Positions 7,250 through 14,427 of a DNA stretch of 23,427 bases are shown one piece after another; within the stretch, counting starts at the first letter, position 1; the number at the start of each line of letters is the position of its first letter. The translations under genes and the position numbers were made by a program. The notes under the pieces were generated by a model. It worked only from the letters and a program-made list of their open reading frames with translations, did no database searches and was not told where the DNA came from. Source of the stretch: JACZXC01 sp036447375 (lineage in GTDB: Bacteria; Myxococcota_A; UBA9160; SMWR01); contig JAZFUU010000244.1 in the NCBI GenBank assembly GCA_036447375.1, positions 1 to 23,427 on the forward strand. Reading direction: 5' to 3'.

Positions 7250-8449
7250 ATGAACCTCGATTTCACCCCTGAGCAGCAGGCGCTCCGCCGAGAAATTCGC
7301 AACTACTACAAGGAGTTGTTCACGCCCGAGCTGCGAGCGGCGTTCGCCGCCGAGCACGAGGAAATGGGCGGCCCGGTGTTCCGGGAGATCGTGGGCCGGA
7401 TGGGAAAAGACGGCTGGCTCGGAATCGGCTGGCCCGTCGAGTATGGGGGGCAGGGCCGAACCGCCATCGAACAGTTCATCTTCTGGGACGAGACCTACCG
7501 CGCCCGCGCGCCGCTCCCGATCATTCCGGTGAACACGATCGGGCCCACCATCATGCAGCACGGGTCCGAGGCGCAGAAGGCCGAGATCCTCCCGCGCATC
7601 CTGAAGGGCGAGCTCTTCTTCGCCGTCGGCTACACCGAACCCGAGGCGGGTACCGATCTGGCGTCGCTCTCGACGCGGGCGGAACGCGACGGCGATGATT
7701 ACGTCATCAACGGGCAAAAAATATTTACCACCCACGCACATGACGCCGACTACATCTGGCTTGCCGCGAGAACGGATCCGAAGGCCCCCAAACACAAGGG
7801 CATCTCGATACTTCTGGTTCCCACCGACGCGCCGGGCTTTTCGTACACACCGATCTACACGCTCGGACGCGAGCGCACCAACGCGACGTTCTTCGAGAAT
7901 GTTCGCGTACCCGTATCGATGCGCGTCGGACCCGAAAACGCCGGCTGGAGCCTGATCACCTCGCAGCTCAACCACGAGCGCATCACCCTGGCGACTCCGG
8001 GATTTGCCGAGTCGTTGCTCGATGAAGTCTGGCGCTGGGCCCGGGAAATTCCCGCGCCAGCGGTGGGAGACGAGTCCTCGCGAGAGCGGATGATCGACCT
8101 GCCGTGGGTGCAGATCCTGCTGGCACGGGTCTACGCGAAACTCCAGGCGCTGCGGCTGCTCAATTGGCGTTCTGCCTGGTCTCTGACCGTGGGCGTTCCC
8201 AACATGGCCGAGGCCTCTGCCCTCAAAGTGATGGGGACCGAGTTCTTCGTGGAGGCCTACGACAGTCTGCTGGAAATCGTGAGCGGATCCGGTCTCGTCG
8301 TCGAAGGCGAGCCGGGGGCGCTTTTCGGCGGCCGCCTGGAGGCCGCCTACCGGAGCGCCACCACCCTCACCTTCGGCGGCGGAGTGAACGAGGTGCAACG
8401 CGACATCATTGCGATGGCGGGCTTGGGACTGCCCCGAGCTCGACGTTAG
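7250..8449 (+). CDS. Acyl-CoA dehydrogenase, catalytic subunit (ChsE/FadE26-FadE29-like)
   Basis: A 399-residue acyl-CoA dehydrogenase of the type that works as one half of an alpha2-beta2 heterotetramer in mycobacterial sterol side-chain degradation. It has the family signature GYTEPEAGTDLASL (127-140). Glu243, in LNHERITLA, occupies the position of the isovaleryl-CoA dehydrogenase catalytic base. The usual C-terminal FAD-binding RxQFG segment is missing and appears instead in the companion subunit at 9469-10569. It should desaturate an acyl-CoA at C2-C3. The ATG at 7250 gives the usual family start MNLDFTPEQQ; an in-frame ATG at 7223 would add nine residues. It is the first gene of the operon, 24 bp before the hydratase subunit. 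Confidence 0.92.
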   Translation: MNLDFTPEQQALRREIRNYYKELFTPELRAAFAAEHEEMGGPVFREIVGRMGKDGWLGIGWPVEYGGQGRTAIEQFIFWDETYRARAPLPIIPVNTIGPTIMQHGSEAQKAEILPRILKGELFFAVGYTEPEAGTDLASLSTRAERDGDDYVINGQKIFTTHAHDADYIWLAARTDPKAPKHKGISILLVPTDAPGFSYTPIYTLGRERTNATFFENVRVPVSMRVGPENAGWSLITSQLNHERITLATPGFAESLLDEVWRWAREIPAPAVGDESSRERMIDLPWVQILLARVYAKLQALRLLNWRSAWSLTVGVPNMAEASALKVMGTEFFVEAYDSLLEIVSGSGLVVEGEPGALFGGRLEAAYRSATTLTFGGGVNEVQRDIIAMAGLGLPRARR

Positions 8450-8473
8450 CCGGGCCAACCAGCGAGAGACGAC

Positions 8474-9445
8474 ATGTCCGAGACGATCCGAAAGAACCAA
8501 GCGTTCGAAGCCCGCGTTCGCGAGTACGTGGGCCTGAAAGAGGGACCGCCCTTCGCGTGCCCCGACCTCGTGAACGAACCCATGATCCGCCACTGGTGCG
8601 AGGTCATGGGAGATTCGAATCCGGCCTACCTCGACGCCGACGTCGCCGCGAAGACGGTGCACGGCGGCATCGTGGCGCCCCCGACCATGCTCCAGACCTG
8701 GGACATGCGGGGCTACCCGATGCACAACCCGGCGCTCATCCAGAACAAGCAACGCGAGCTTCACGCGGTCTTCGACGAGGCCGGCCACACGGGCGTGGTG
8801 GCCACGAATACCGAGCAGGAATTTCAGCGCTACCTCCGCCCCGGAGACCAGGTCACGTCGGAGACCGTCATCGAGAGCATCTCCGAGGAGAAAGCCACAG
8901 GCCTGGGCATCGGTTACTTCATCGTTACCCGAACCGTCTTCACCGATCAAACCGGCGACGAGGTCGGCTGGCTTACGTTTCGTGTTTTGAAGTTCAAGCC
9001 GAGCCAGCAGCCCGCGGCGGTAGCCTCCGACGGCGGCGCGCCGAAGGCCCCCACGCGAATCCGAAGCCCGCGGGGTCACGACAACGCCTGGTGGTGGGAG
9101 GGCATCGACGCCGGGTTGCTGCTGATCCAGAAGTGCAGCGACTGCGGCGCGATTCGGCATCCGCCCCGTCCGATGTGCGGTGCTTGCCAGTCCTCTCGCT
9201 GGGAGGGCACCGAGTCGTCGGGGGAGGGGACGGTGTACAGCTACACGGTGCTGCACCATCCGCCGATTCCGGGTTACGACTTTCCCTGCCCGGTCGCACT
9301 CATCGATCTCGAGGAGGGCACGCGCCTGGTCGCCAACATCGCGGGCTGCAAGCCCGAGGAGATCCACATCGGAATGAAGGTGGAGTGTCGAATCGAGGCG
9401 GTGGACGAGACGCTGAAACTCCCCGTTTTTTATCCAGTGGGCTGA
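8474..9445 (+). CDS. MaoC-like hydratase subunit fused to DUF35 (ChsH2-like)
   Basis: A 323-residue two-domain protein. Residues 1-175 form a MaoC-type hotdog fold. Residues 205-323 form a DUF35 module: a zinc ribbon with four cysteines (221, 224, 235, 238) followed by an OB-fold. This matches the architecture of mycobacterial ChsH2, in which the hotdog pairs with ChsH1 and the DUF35 part docks the Ltp2 aldolase. Where active MaoC hydratases have Asp-x4-His, this protein has Asp47 then Tyr52, so the hotdog looks non-catalytic and structural, as expected for the ChsH2 side. A Pro/Ala-rich linker (178-200) joins the domains. ATG at 8474 follows GAGAG. The gene sits between the two dehydrogenase subunit genes. 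Confidence 0.9.
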   Translation: MSETIRKNQAFEARVREYVGLKEGPPFACPDLVNEPMIRHWCEVMGDSNPAYLDADVAAKTVHGGIVAPPTMLQTWDMRGYPMHNPALIQNKQRELHAVFDEAGHTGVVATNTEQEFQRYLRPGDQVTSETVIESISEEKATGLGIGYFIVTRTVFTDQTGDEVGWLTFRVLKFKPSQQPAAVASDGGAPKAPTRIRSPRGHDNAWWWEGIDAGLLLIQKCSDCGAIRHPPRPMCGACQSSRWEGTESSGEGTVYSYTVLHHPPIPGYDFPCPVALIDLEEGTRLVANIAGCKPEEIHIGMKVECRIEAVDETLKLPVFYPVG

Positions 9446-9468
9446 AGCCGGGAGAATTGAGACCGCCA

Positions 9469-10569
9469 ATGGATTTTTCTTTCACTGAGGAACAAACCGC
9501 TCTCCGCGGCCTCACCCGCGAGATCCTCGCGGCCGAAGTGACGCTCGAGCGGATCAAGACGGCCGAGGCCGAAGCCGATGGCTTCGACCGCGAAACCTGG
9601 CGCTGCCTCGCCGCGGCGAATCTGCTGGGCCTGGCGATGCCCGAGGCCCAGGGCGGCATGGGAATGGGCTTTTTCGAGCTGTGTCTGCTGCTCGAGGAAG
9701 TGGGCCGCGCGGTGGCCCCGGTTCCCGCCTGGTCGGCACTGGTTCTTGGCGGGCTTCCCATCGCCCGCTTCGGGAGCGAAACCCAACGCGAGCGTTGGCT
9801 CCCTCCCCTGGCCCGGGGCGAGGTGATCCTGACCGGGGCCCTCACCGAGGGAGACCGCATCGAGGCGGTTCGGGACGGAGACGCCTGGTTGCTGAGCGGT
9901 CGCCTGACGAATGTCGAAGCGGTGCATCTGGCGGACCGCGTGGTCGTTCCGGTCGAGTTGCCCGAGGGCGAGGCCCTCGTTCTCGTCGACCCTGAGTCCC
10001 CGGGGTTCGGGAGTACGCGCGGCCGCACCTCGCGCAAGCAGCCGCTCTTCGAGCTTCGCCTGGAGGGCGTGCGCGTGCCATCCGACCAGGTGTTGCGCGG
10101 CGACGGGATCATCGCCTGGACCCGCGAGCGTGCCCGGGTGGGCCTGGCCGCGTTGCAAGTGGGCGTGTCGGCCCGGGCGCTCGAGATGACGACCGACTAC
10201 CTGAAGCAGCGGGTGCAATTTGGCGCGCCGTTGGGCGCTCTTCCCGCGGTGCAGCATCGCTGCGCCGACTGCTACATCGATCTCGAGGCCATGCGCTGGA
10301 CCCTGTGGAGCGCCGCCTGGAAGCTCTCCGAAGAGCGAGCGGCGTCCCGCGACGTCGTGGTCGCGAAATTCTGGGCGGCCGAAGCCGGGGCGCGCATCGC
10401 GACCGCGACCCAGCATCTGCACGGCGGCATGGGCGTCGACATGGATTACCCGATCCACCGCTACTTTCTCTGGACCAAATCCTTGGAACATTCGCTGGGT
10501 TCGGCAATGCCCCAGCTGGTAGAACTCGGACGCGACATGGCCCGGACCGGACCGCAGGAGATGACATGA
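9469..10569 (+). CDS. Acyl-CoA dehydrogenase, non-catalytic FAD-binding subunit (ChsE/FadE27-FadE28-like)
   Basis: A 366-residue acyl-CoA dehydrogenase homologue. It retains the C-terminal flavin-binding features RVQFGAPL (248-255) and QHLHGGMG (315-322), but the position of the catalytic glutamate is Ala222 in RERARVGLA. The first subunit (7250-8449) has the opposite pattern. The two together would make a composite FAD and active site, as in mycobacterial FadE26-27 and FadE28-29. The N-terminal part is divergent and lacks the usual TEPxAGSD signature, having GALTEGDR instead. The ATG at 9469 starts at MDFSFTEEQ, a standard family start. Its stop overlaps the next gene's start as ATGA, implying translational coupling to the small hydratase subunit. 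Confidence 0.92.
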   Translation: MDFSFTEEQTALRGLTREILAAEVTLERIKTAEAEADGFDRETWRCLAAANLLGLAMPEAQGGMGMGFFELCLLLEEVGRAVAPVPAWSALVLGGLPIARFGSETQRERWLPPLARGEVILTGALTEGDRIEAVRDGDAWLLSGRLTNVEAVHLADRVVVPVELPEGEALVLVDPESPGFGSTRGRTSRKQPLFELRLEGVRVPSDQVLRGDGIIAWTRERARVGLAALQVGVSARALEMTTDYLKQRVQFGAPLGALPAVQHRCADCYIDLEAMRWTLWSAAWKLSEERAASRDVVVAKFWAAEAGARIATATQHLHGGMGVDMDYPIHRYFLWTKSLEHSLGSAMPQLVELGRDMARTGPQEMT

Positions 10570-11036
10570 GCACGTCCCGTTCCAAGGAGAAGGCCACAGG
10601 TCTCAAGGAGAAACCGACAGGGACGGGGAAGACGGCCGTCCTGCTGTCCGAGGTGAACGTCGGAGATGCGCTTCCCGAGCTGTCGATTCCGATGACCGCG
10701 AGCTTGATCGTGGCCGGTGCTCTGGCGTCCCGAGATTTCACTCCGGTGCACCATGACCGCTCGGCGGCCCAGGCCACCGGCCTTCAGGATGTATTCATGA
10801 ACATTCTCACCACGAACGGGCTCGTCGGGCGCTATGTCACCGACTGGATCGGACCCGACGCTGTGCTGCGAAATGTCGCGATCAAGTTGGGTGCGCCGAA
10901 TCTTCCCGGAGACACCCTGGTTTTTTCGGGAACCGTCGCGTCCAAGACGGGTGACGAACTCGGTATCGAGATCAAGGGCGTGAATTCCTGGGGCGACCAC
11001 GTCACCGGAACGGTGCGCGTGGCGATTTCGGACTAG
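10566..11036 (+). CDS. Small MaoC-like enoyl-CoA hydratase, catalytic subunit (ChsH1-like)
   Basis: A 156-residue single-hotdog hydratase. The motif SRDFTPVHHD supplies Asp57 and His62, the Asp-x4-His dyad that activates water in MaoC hydratases. Its partner at 8474-9445 lacks the histidine, so the two are best read as a ChsH1-ChsH2-type heteromer. It should hydrate the double bond made by the dehydrogenase pair. The N-terminal 25 residues are Lys/Thr-rich, low in complexity and encoded by a short tandem repeat; the hotdog proper begins near residue 25. It is somewhat longer than mycobacterial ChsH1 because of this extension. Its ATG overlaps the upstream stop by 4 bp, and the Ltp2-like gene follows 17 bp later. 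Confidence 0.9.
   Translation: MSTSRSKEKATGLKEKPTGTGKTAVLLSEVNVGDALPELSIPMTASLIVAGALASRDFTPVHHDRSAAQATGLQDVFMNILTTNGLVGRYVTDWIGPDAVLRNVAIKLGAPNLPGDTLVFSGTVASKTGDELGIEIKGVNSWGDHVTGTVRVAISD
10584..10625 (+). repeat. Two-copy 21-bp imperfect tandem repeat inside the ChsH1-like gene
   Basis: Units 10584-10604 and 10605-10625 share AAGGAGAA and a following CC-ACAGG/CC-GACAGG core. They encode KEKATGL then KEKPTGT. The period is a multiple of three, so the frame is kept and the protein gains a short basic N-terminal repeat. Confidence 0.7.
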
Positions 11037-11037
11037 C

Positions 11038-11045
11038 GGAGGGAG
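11038..11045 (+). promoter_or_regulatory. Strong ribosome binding site of the Ltp2-like gene
   Basis: GGAGGGAG lies 8 bases before the ATG at 11054, starting just after the stop codon of the hydratase gene. It is one of the strongest Shine-Dalgarno sequences in the window and fixes the start of the aldolase gene. Confidence 0.75.
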
Positions 11046-11053
11046 CCGGTAAG

Positions 11054-12223
11054 ATGGGAACTCTCAAGGACGAGGCGGTTATCGTCGGGATCGGTCAGAC
11101 CGATTTCTCGAAGAACTCCGGTCGTTCGGAGCTTCAGCTGGCCGCGGAATGCGTCAAGGCCGCGATTCAGGATGCCGGTCTCTCGCCCGCCGACATCGAT
11201 GGCATGACCACCTTCACCCTCGACACGACCGACGAGATCGACGTGGCTCGCTCGCTGGGCATCGGCGACATCACGTTCTACAGCCGTGTCCCCCACGGTG
11301 GCGGGGCCGCCATCGGTATCGTGCATCAGGCCGCCATGGCCGTGGCCACGGGAGCCGCCAAGTACGTGGTCGGCTATCGGGCCCTCAACGGTCGCTCCGG
11401 ACGACGCTACAGCCAGGGCGTTTCGGGAGACATCGTGACCTCCGACCTGATCCACTGGGGCTGGTACATGCCGTTCGGGCTGCTGACCCCCGCCAGCTGG
11501 GTCGCCATGTTCACGCAGCGCTACATGCACGAGACCGGATGCAAGAGCACCGATCTGGCCCAGGTGGCGCTGTCGACCCGGAAGCACGCGGTCAAGAATC
11601 CGAATGCCTTCTTCTACCGCCGCGAACTCAGCCTCGAGGATCACCAGAACGCACGGATCATTGCCGACCCGTTGCGCCTCTACGACTGCTGCCAGGAGAC
11701 CGACGGGGGCTGTGCCTTCGTCGTGACCACACCCGAGCGCGCTCGGGACCTGCCCCAGCCGGGCGCGGTGATCCGCGGCATCGCCCAGGCCTCGGCGGAT
11801 GATCAGGAGAGCATGACGAGTTTCTATCGGCCGAACATCGCGGTGCTCCCCGAGATGGACCTCGTCGCCAAGCAGGTCTACGCCCAATCGGGACTGGGGC
11901 CCGGGGATATCGAGGCCGCCGTGATCTACGACGCCTTCAGCTCGATCGTGCTGTGGCAGCTCGAGAGCTTCGGACTCTGCGAGCCGGGTGAGGCCAAGGA
12001 GTTCATCAAGGACGGTGCACTCGAGCTCGGCGGTCGGCTGCCCACCAACACCCACGGCGGCCAGCTGTCCGAGGCATACATTCACGGAATCAACGGTGTC
12101 AACGAAGGCGTGCGGCTGGTCCGCGGCACGTCCTGCAATCAACCCGAGAAAAACGACTGCGTGCTGGTGACCGCCGGTGTCGGCGTTCCCACCAGTGCCA
12201 TGATTCTCGGCAAGCTGGGATAA
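11054..12223 (+). CDS. Ltp2-like acyl-CoA retro-aldolase (SCP2-thiolase fold)
   Basis: A 389-residue thiolase-fold protein without the thiolase nucleophile: the usual Cys region reads SRVPHGGGAA, and the C-terminal Cys-Gly motif is also missing. This is the mark of the lipid-transfer-type aldolases such as Ltp2. Two tyrosines in conserved surroundings, Tyr292 (IYDAFSS) and Tyr342 (SEAYIHGING), are 50 residues apart. This is the spacing of the tyrosines proposed as catalytic in mycobacterial Ltp2 (from memory Tyr294 and Tyr344). It should cleave the hydroxyacyl-CoA made by the hydratase, releasing propionyl-CoA and a ketone if the substrate is a steroid. It probably needs the DUF35 domain of the ChsH2-like protein as partner. 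Its last codons form the first unit of a 20-bp repeat. Confidence 0.9.
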   Translation: MGTLKDEAVIVGIGQTDFSKNSGRSELQLAAECVKAAIQDAGLSPADIDGMTTFTLDTTDEIDVARSLGIGDITFYSRVPHGGGAAIGIVHQAAMAVATGAAKYVVGYRALNGRSGRRYSQGVSGDIVTSDLIHWGWYMPFGLLTPASWVAMFTQRYMHETGCKSTDLAQVALSTRKHAVKNPNAFFYRRELSLEDHQNARIIADPLRLYDCCQETDGGCAFVVTTPERARDLPQPGAVIRGIAQASADDQESMTSFYRPNIAVLPEMDLVAKQVYAQSGLGPGDIEAAVIYDAFSSIVLWQLESFGLCEPGEAKEFIKDGALELGGRLPTNTHGGQLSEAYIHGINGVNEGVRLVRGTSCNQPEKNDCVLVTAGVGVPTSAMILGKLG

Positions 12224-12260
12224 TTCTCGGCGAACTGGAAAAATTCTCGGCAAGTGGATC
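12201..12260 (+). repeat. Three-copy 20-bp imperfect tandem repeat at the end of the Ltp2-like gene
   Basis: Units 12201-12220, 12221-12240 and 12241-12260 share ATTCTCGGC at the same offset. Units 1 and 2 differ by four transitions only. Unit 1 is coding; units 2 and 3 make up the spacer before the thiolase gene. The period is not a multiple of three. Confidence 0.8.
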
Positions 12261-12266
12261 AAGGAG
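12261..12266 (+). promoter_or_regulatory. Ribosome binding site deciding the thiolase start
   Basis: AAGGAG lies 5 bases before the ATG at 12272 and directly after the third repeat unit. It rules in favour of this start over an in-frame GTG at 12254, which would lie inside the repeat. Confidence 0.75.
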
Positions 12267-12271
12267 AACCG

Positions 12272-13450
12272 ATGCGCGAAGCAGTAATCGTCGAAGCCCT
12301 GCGAACTCCGATTGCCAAGGGAAGGATGGGCAAGGGAGGTCTTTCCGGGCTGCATCCGGCCCGACTGCTGGGGAAGGTGCAGCAGGCCCTGGTCGAGCGG
12401 GCGGGAATCGAAGCCGCCGACGTCGAGCAGGTGATCGGCGGCTGCGTGACCCAGGCCGGCGAGCAGGCGGCGAATATCGCCCGGCATGCCTGGCTGACAC
12501 GGGGCGACGGTTGGCACACGGGGGGCACCACCGTCGATACCCAATGCGGCTCGGGCCAGCAGGCCAACCACCTGATCTCGGCGCTCGTGAAGAGCGGTGC
12601 GATCGAGGCGGGGATCGGCTGCGGCGTCGAGGTGATGAGCCACGTGGGCCTGGGTGCGAACGTGGTGAACGGGCCGGGCTTCTTCCTGCCCGAGGACTAT
12701 CCCTGGAAGGACGCGGCCATGAGCCAGTTCGACGCCGCCGAGCGAATCGCCAGCAACCGCGGCATTGGCCGCGAGGACGTCGACCGCTTCGGTCTGTCTT
12801 CTCAGCAGAAGGCCATGGCGGCCCGGGCAGAGGGGCGATTCAAGCGCGAGATCCTGCCCATCGAAGCCCCTGTTCTCGGCGACGACAAGGAGCCCACGGG
12901 CGAGACCCGGCTGATCGAGGAGGACGAGGGCCTTCGCGAGAGCACTCTCGAGGGACTCGCCAAGCTCAAGCCGGTGCTCGAGACAGGCATGCACACCGCC
13001 GGAAACTCGTCGCAGATCTCGGACGGCGCCGCGGCCATCCTGTGGACGACGGCGGAGAAGGCGAAGGAGTACGGCCTGCGTCCGCGGGCGCGCATCGTGC
13101 AACAAGTGGTGGTCGGGACCGATCCCTACTATCTCCTCGACGGTCCCATCGACGCCACCCGGGCGATCCTCGCCAAGACGGGGATGAAGCTATCCGACAT
13201 CGATCTGGTCGAGATCAACGAGGCTTTCGCGTCGGTGGTGCTTTCCTGGGCCCAGGTGTGCGAAGCCGACATGGACAAAGTGAATGTGAACGGCGGCGCC
13301 ATCGCGCTGGGCCATCCGGTGGGCGCGACGGGCTCGCGGCTCATCGTCACCGCGCTGCACGAGCTGGAGCGCCGCGATGCGACCACCGCGCTCATCACCA
13401 TGTGCTGCGGGTCGTCTGTCGGCACCGGAACCATCATCGAGCGGATCTAG
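12272..13450 (+). CDS. Acetyl-CoA acyltransferase (thiolase), FadA5/FadA6-like
   Basis: A 392-residue full-length thiolase with an intact active site: nucleophile Cys92 in DTQCGSGQQA, NEAF (316-319), His348 in GGAIALGHPVGATG and the second cysteine Cys378 in MCCGSSVGTG. Most thiolases have a GGG-type turn after that cysteine; here it is GSS, a small deviation. It should cleave 3-ketoacyl-CoA with CoA, giving acetyl- or propionyl-CoA. It is therefore a true thiolase beside the Cys-less Ltp2-like aldolase, and the two may act at successive cycles of side-chain removal. It lies 48 bp after the aldolase gene and 42 bp before the SDR gene, all on the same strand. Confidence 0.93.
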   Translation: MREAVIVEALRTPIAKGRMGKGGLSGLHPARLLGKVQQALVERAGIEAADVEQVIGGCVTQAGEQAANIARHAWLTRGDGWHTGGTTVDTQCGSGQQANHLISALVKSGAIEAGIGCGVEVMSHVGLGANVVNGPGFFLPEDYPWKDAAMSQFDAAERIASNRGIGREDVDRFGLSSQQKAMAARAEGRFKREILPIEAPVLGDDKEPTGETRLIEEDEGLRESTLEGLAKLKPVLETGMHTAGNSSQISDGAAAILWTTAEKAKEYGLRPRARIVQQVVVGTDPYYLLDGPIDATRAILAKTGMKLSDIDLVEINEAFASVVLSWAQVCEADMDKVNVNGGAIALGHPVGATGSRLIVTALHELERRDATTALITMCCGSSVGTGTIIERI

Positions 13451-13492
13451 GTCCGAATGCTCAGAGAGAATGAAAGGGGAGGATCGCCAAAA

Positions 13493-14410
13493 ATGGGAGA
13501 TCTGGACGGAAAGGTCGCGATCGTAACCGGCGCCGCCCGGGGCCTGGGGCGCTACGAGGCACTTCAGCTCGCGGGCCAGGGCGCCCGCCTGGTGATCAAC
13601 GATCTGGGCGCCGCTGCCGACGGCAGCGGCCGCGACGAAGAACCGGCGCGGGCCGTGGTCGACGAAATCAAACAGATGGGCGGCGAGGCGGTGCCCCACT
13701 TCGGAGACGTCGCCAACTGGAACGACGCCGAGGCGCTGATCGGCACCGCCATCGACAACTTCGGCGAGCTGAACATCCTGGTGAATAACGCGGGTTTCAT
13801 CCGCGACCGCATGCCGTGGAACATGAGCGAAGAAGAGTTCGACTCTGTCGTGCGGGTTCATCTGAAGGGGCATTTCTGCCCGATGCGATTCGCCATGATC
13901 CACTGGCGGGAAGCGTCCAAGAAGCGTGGAGCTCCGATTTATGGACGCCTGATCAACACCGCGTCGGAGGCGTACCTGTACGGATCGGTGGGCCAGCCCA
14001 ACTATGCTGCTGCGAAGGCCGGAATCGTGGCGATGACGATGGGCGCGGCCCAGCTCCTGCTCAAGTACGGAGTCACCGCCAATGTCTTCCTCCCGCGGGC
14101 GCGCACGCGCATGACCACCAGTGGCCCGTTGGCGGCGATGTTCGCGAAGCCGGAGGACGGATTCGATGTGTTCTCGCCGGAGAACGCGACGCCCCTGGTG
14201 GGCTATCTCGCCTCTCCCAAGGCCGAACGCATCTCGGGCTACGTCTTCATTATCTGGAACAAGGAAGTGAAGGTCGTCTCAGGTCCGGGCATCGATGCGG
14301 CTTTCGAGAGCGACGCGCGCTGGGATGTCGACAGTCTTCACAAGGCCCTCGGGCCCCATTTCGAGAAGCTCGAGCCGGTAGTGGACGGCTACGCGGTCCA
14401 GGGCGGGTGA
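13493..14410 (+). CDS. Short-chain dehydrogenase/reductase, HSD17B4-like
   Basis: A 305-residue classical SDR. The NAD(P)-binding TGAARGLG (12-19), NNAG (98-101), Ser158 and the YxxxK pair (Tyr171, Lys175) are all present, so it should be active. The acidic IND after strand 2 (35-37) suggests preference for NAD over NADP. The length and the GAAADGSGRDEEPA insertion after strand 2 resemble the (3R)-hydroxyacyl-CoA dehydrogenase domain of peroxisomal multifunctional enzyme 2 (HSD17B4). A hydroxysteroid or 3-hydroxyacyl-CoA dehydrogenase role in this operon is reasonable. ATG at 13493 follows GGGGAGG by about 10 bases. It is the last gene of the operon and converges with the next luciferase-like gene across 17 bp. 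Confidence 0.92.
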   Translation: MGDLDGKVAIVTGAARGLGRYEALQLAGQGARLVINDLGAAADGSGRDEEPARAVVDEIKQMGGEAVPHFGDVANWNDAEALIGTAIDNFGELNILVNNAGFIRDRMPWNMSEEEFDSVVRVHLKGHFCPMRFAMIHWREASKKRGAPIYGRLINTASEAYLYGSVGQPNYAAAKAGIVAMTMGAAQLLLKYGVTANVFLPRARTRMTTSGPLAAMFAKPEDGFDVFSPENATPLVGYLASPKAERISGYVFIIWNKEVKVVSGPGIDAAFESDARWDVDSLHKALGPHFEKLEPVVDGYAVQGG

Positions 14411-14427
14411 GCGTCTTCTGAGACCGG

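Noticed and set aside
7139..9469. Minus-strand open frame of 776 codons opposite the first dehydrogenase and MaoC-DUF35 genes
   Set aside because: It is antisense to genes with clear catalytic motifs; the translation is His/Arg/Gly-rich with no family signature. Long antisense frames are expected in G+C-rich DNA.
11033..13105. Minus-strand open frame of 690 codons opposite the aldolase and thiolase genes
   Set aside because: Shadow of two well-supported + strand genes; no recognisable domain or ribosome binding site.
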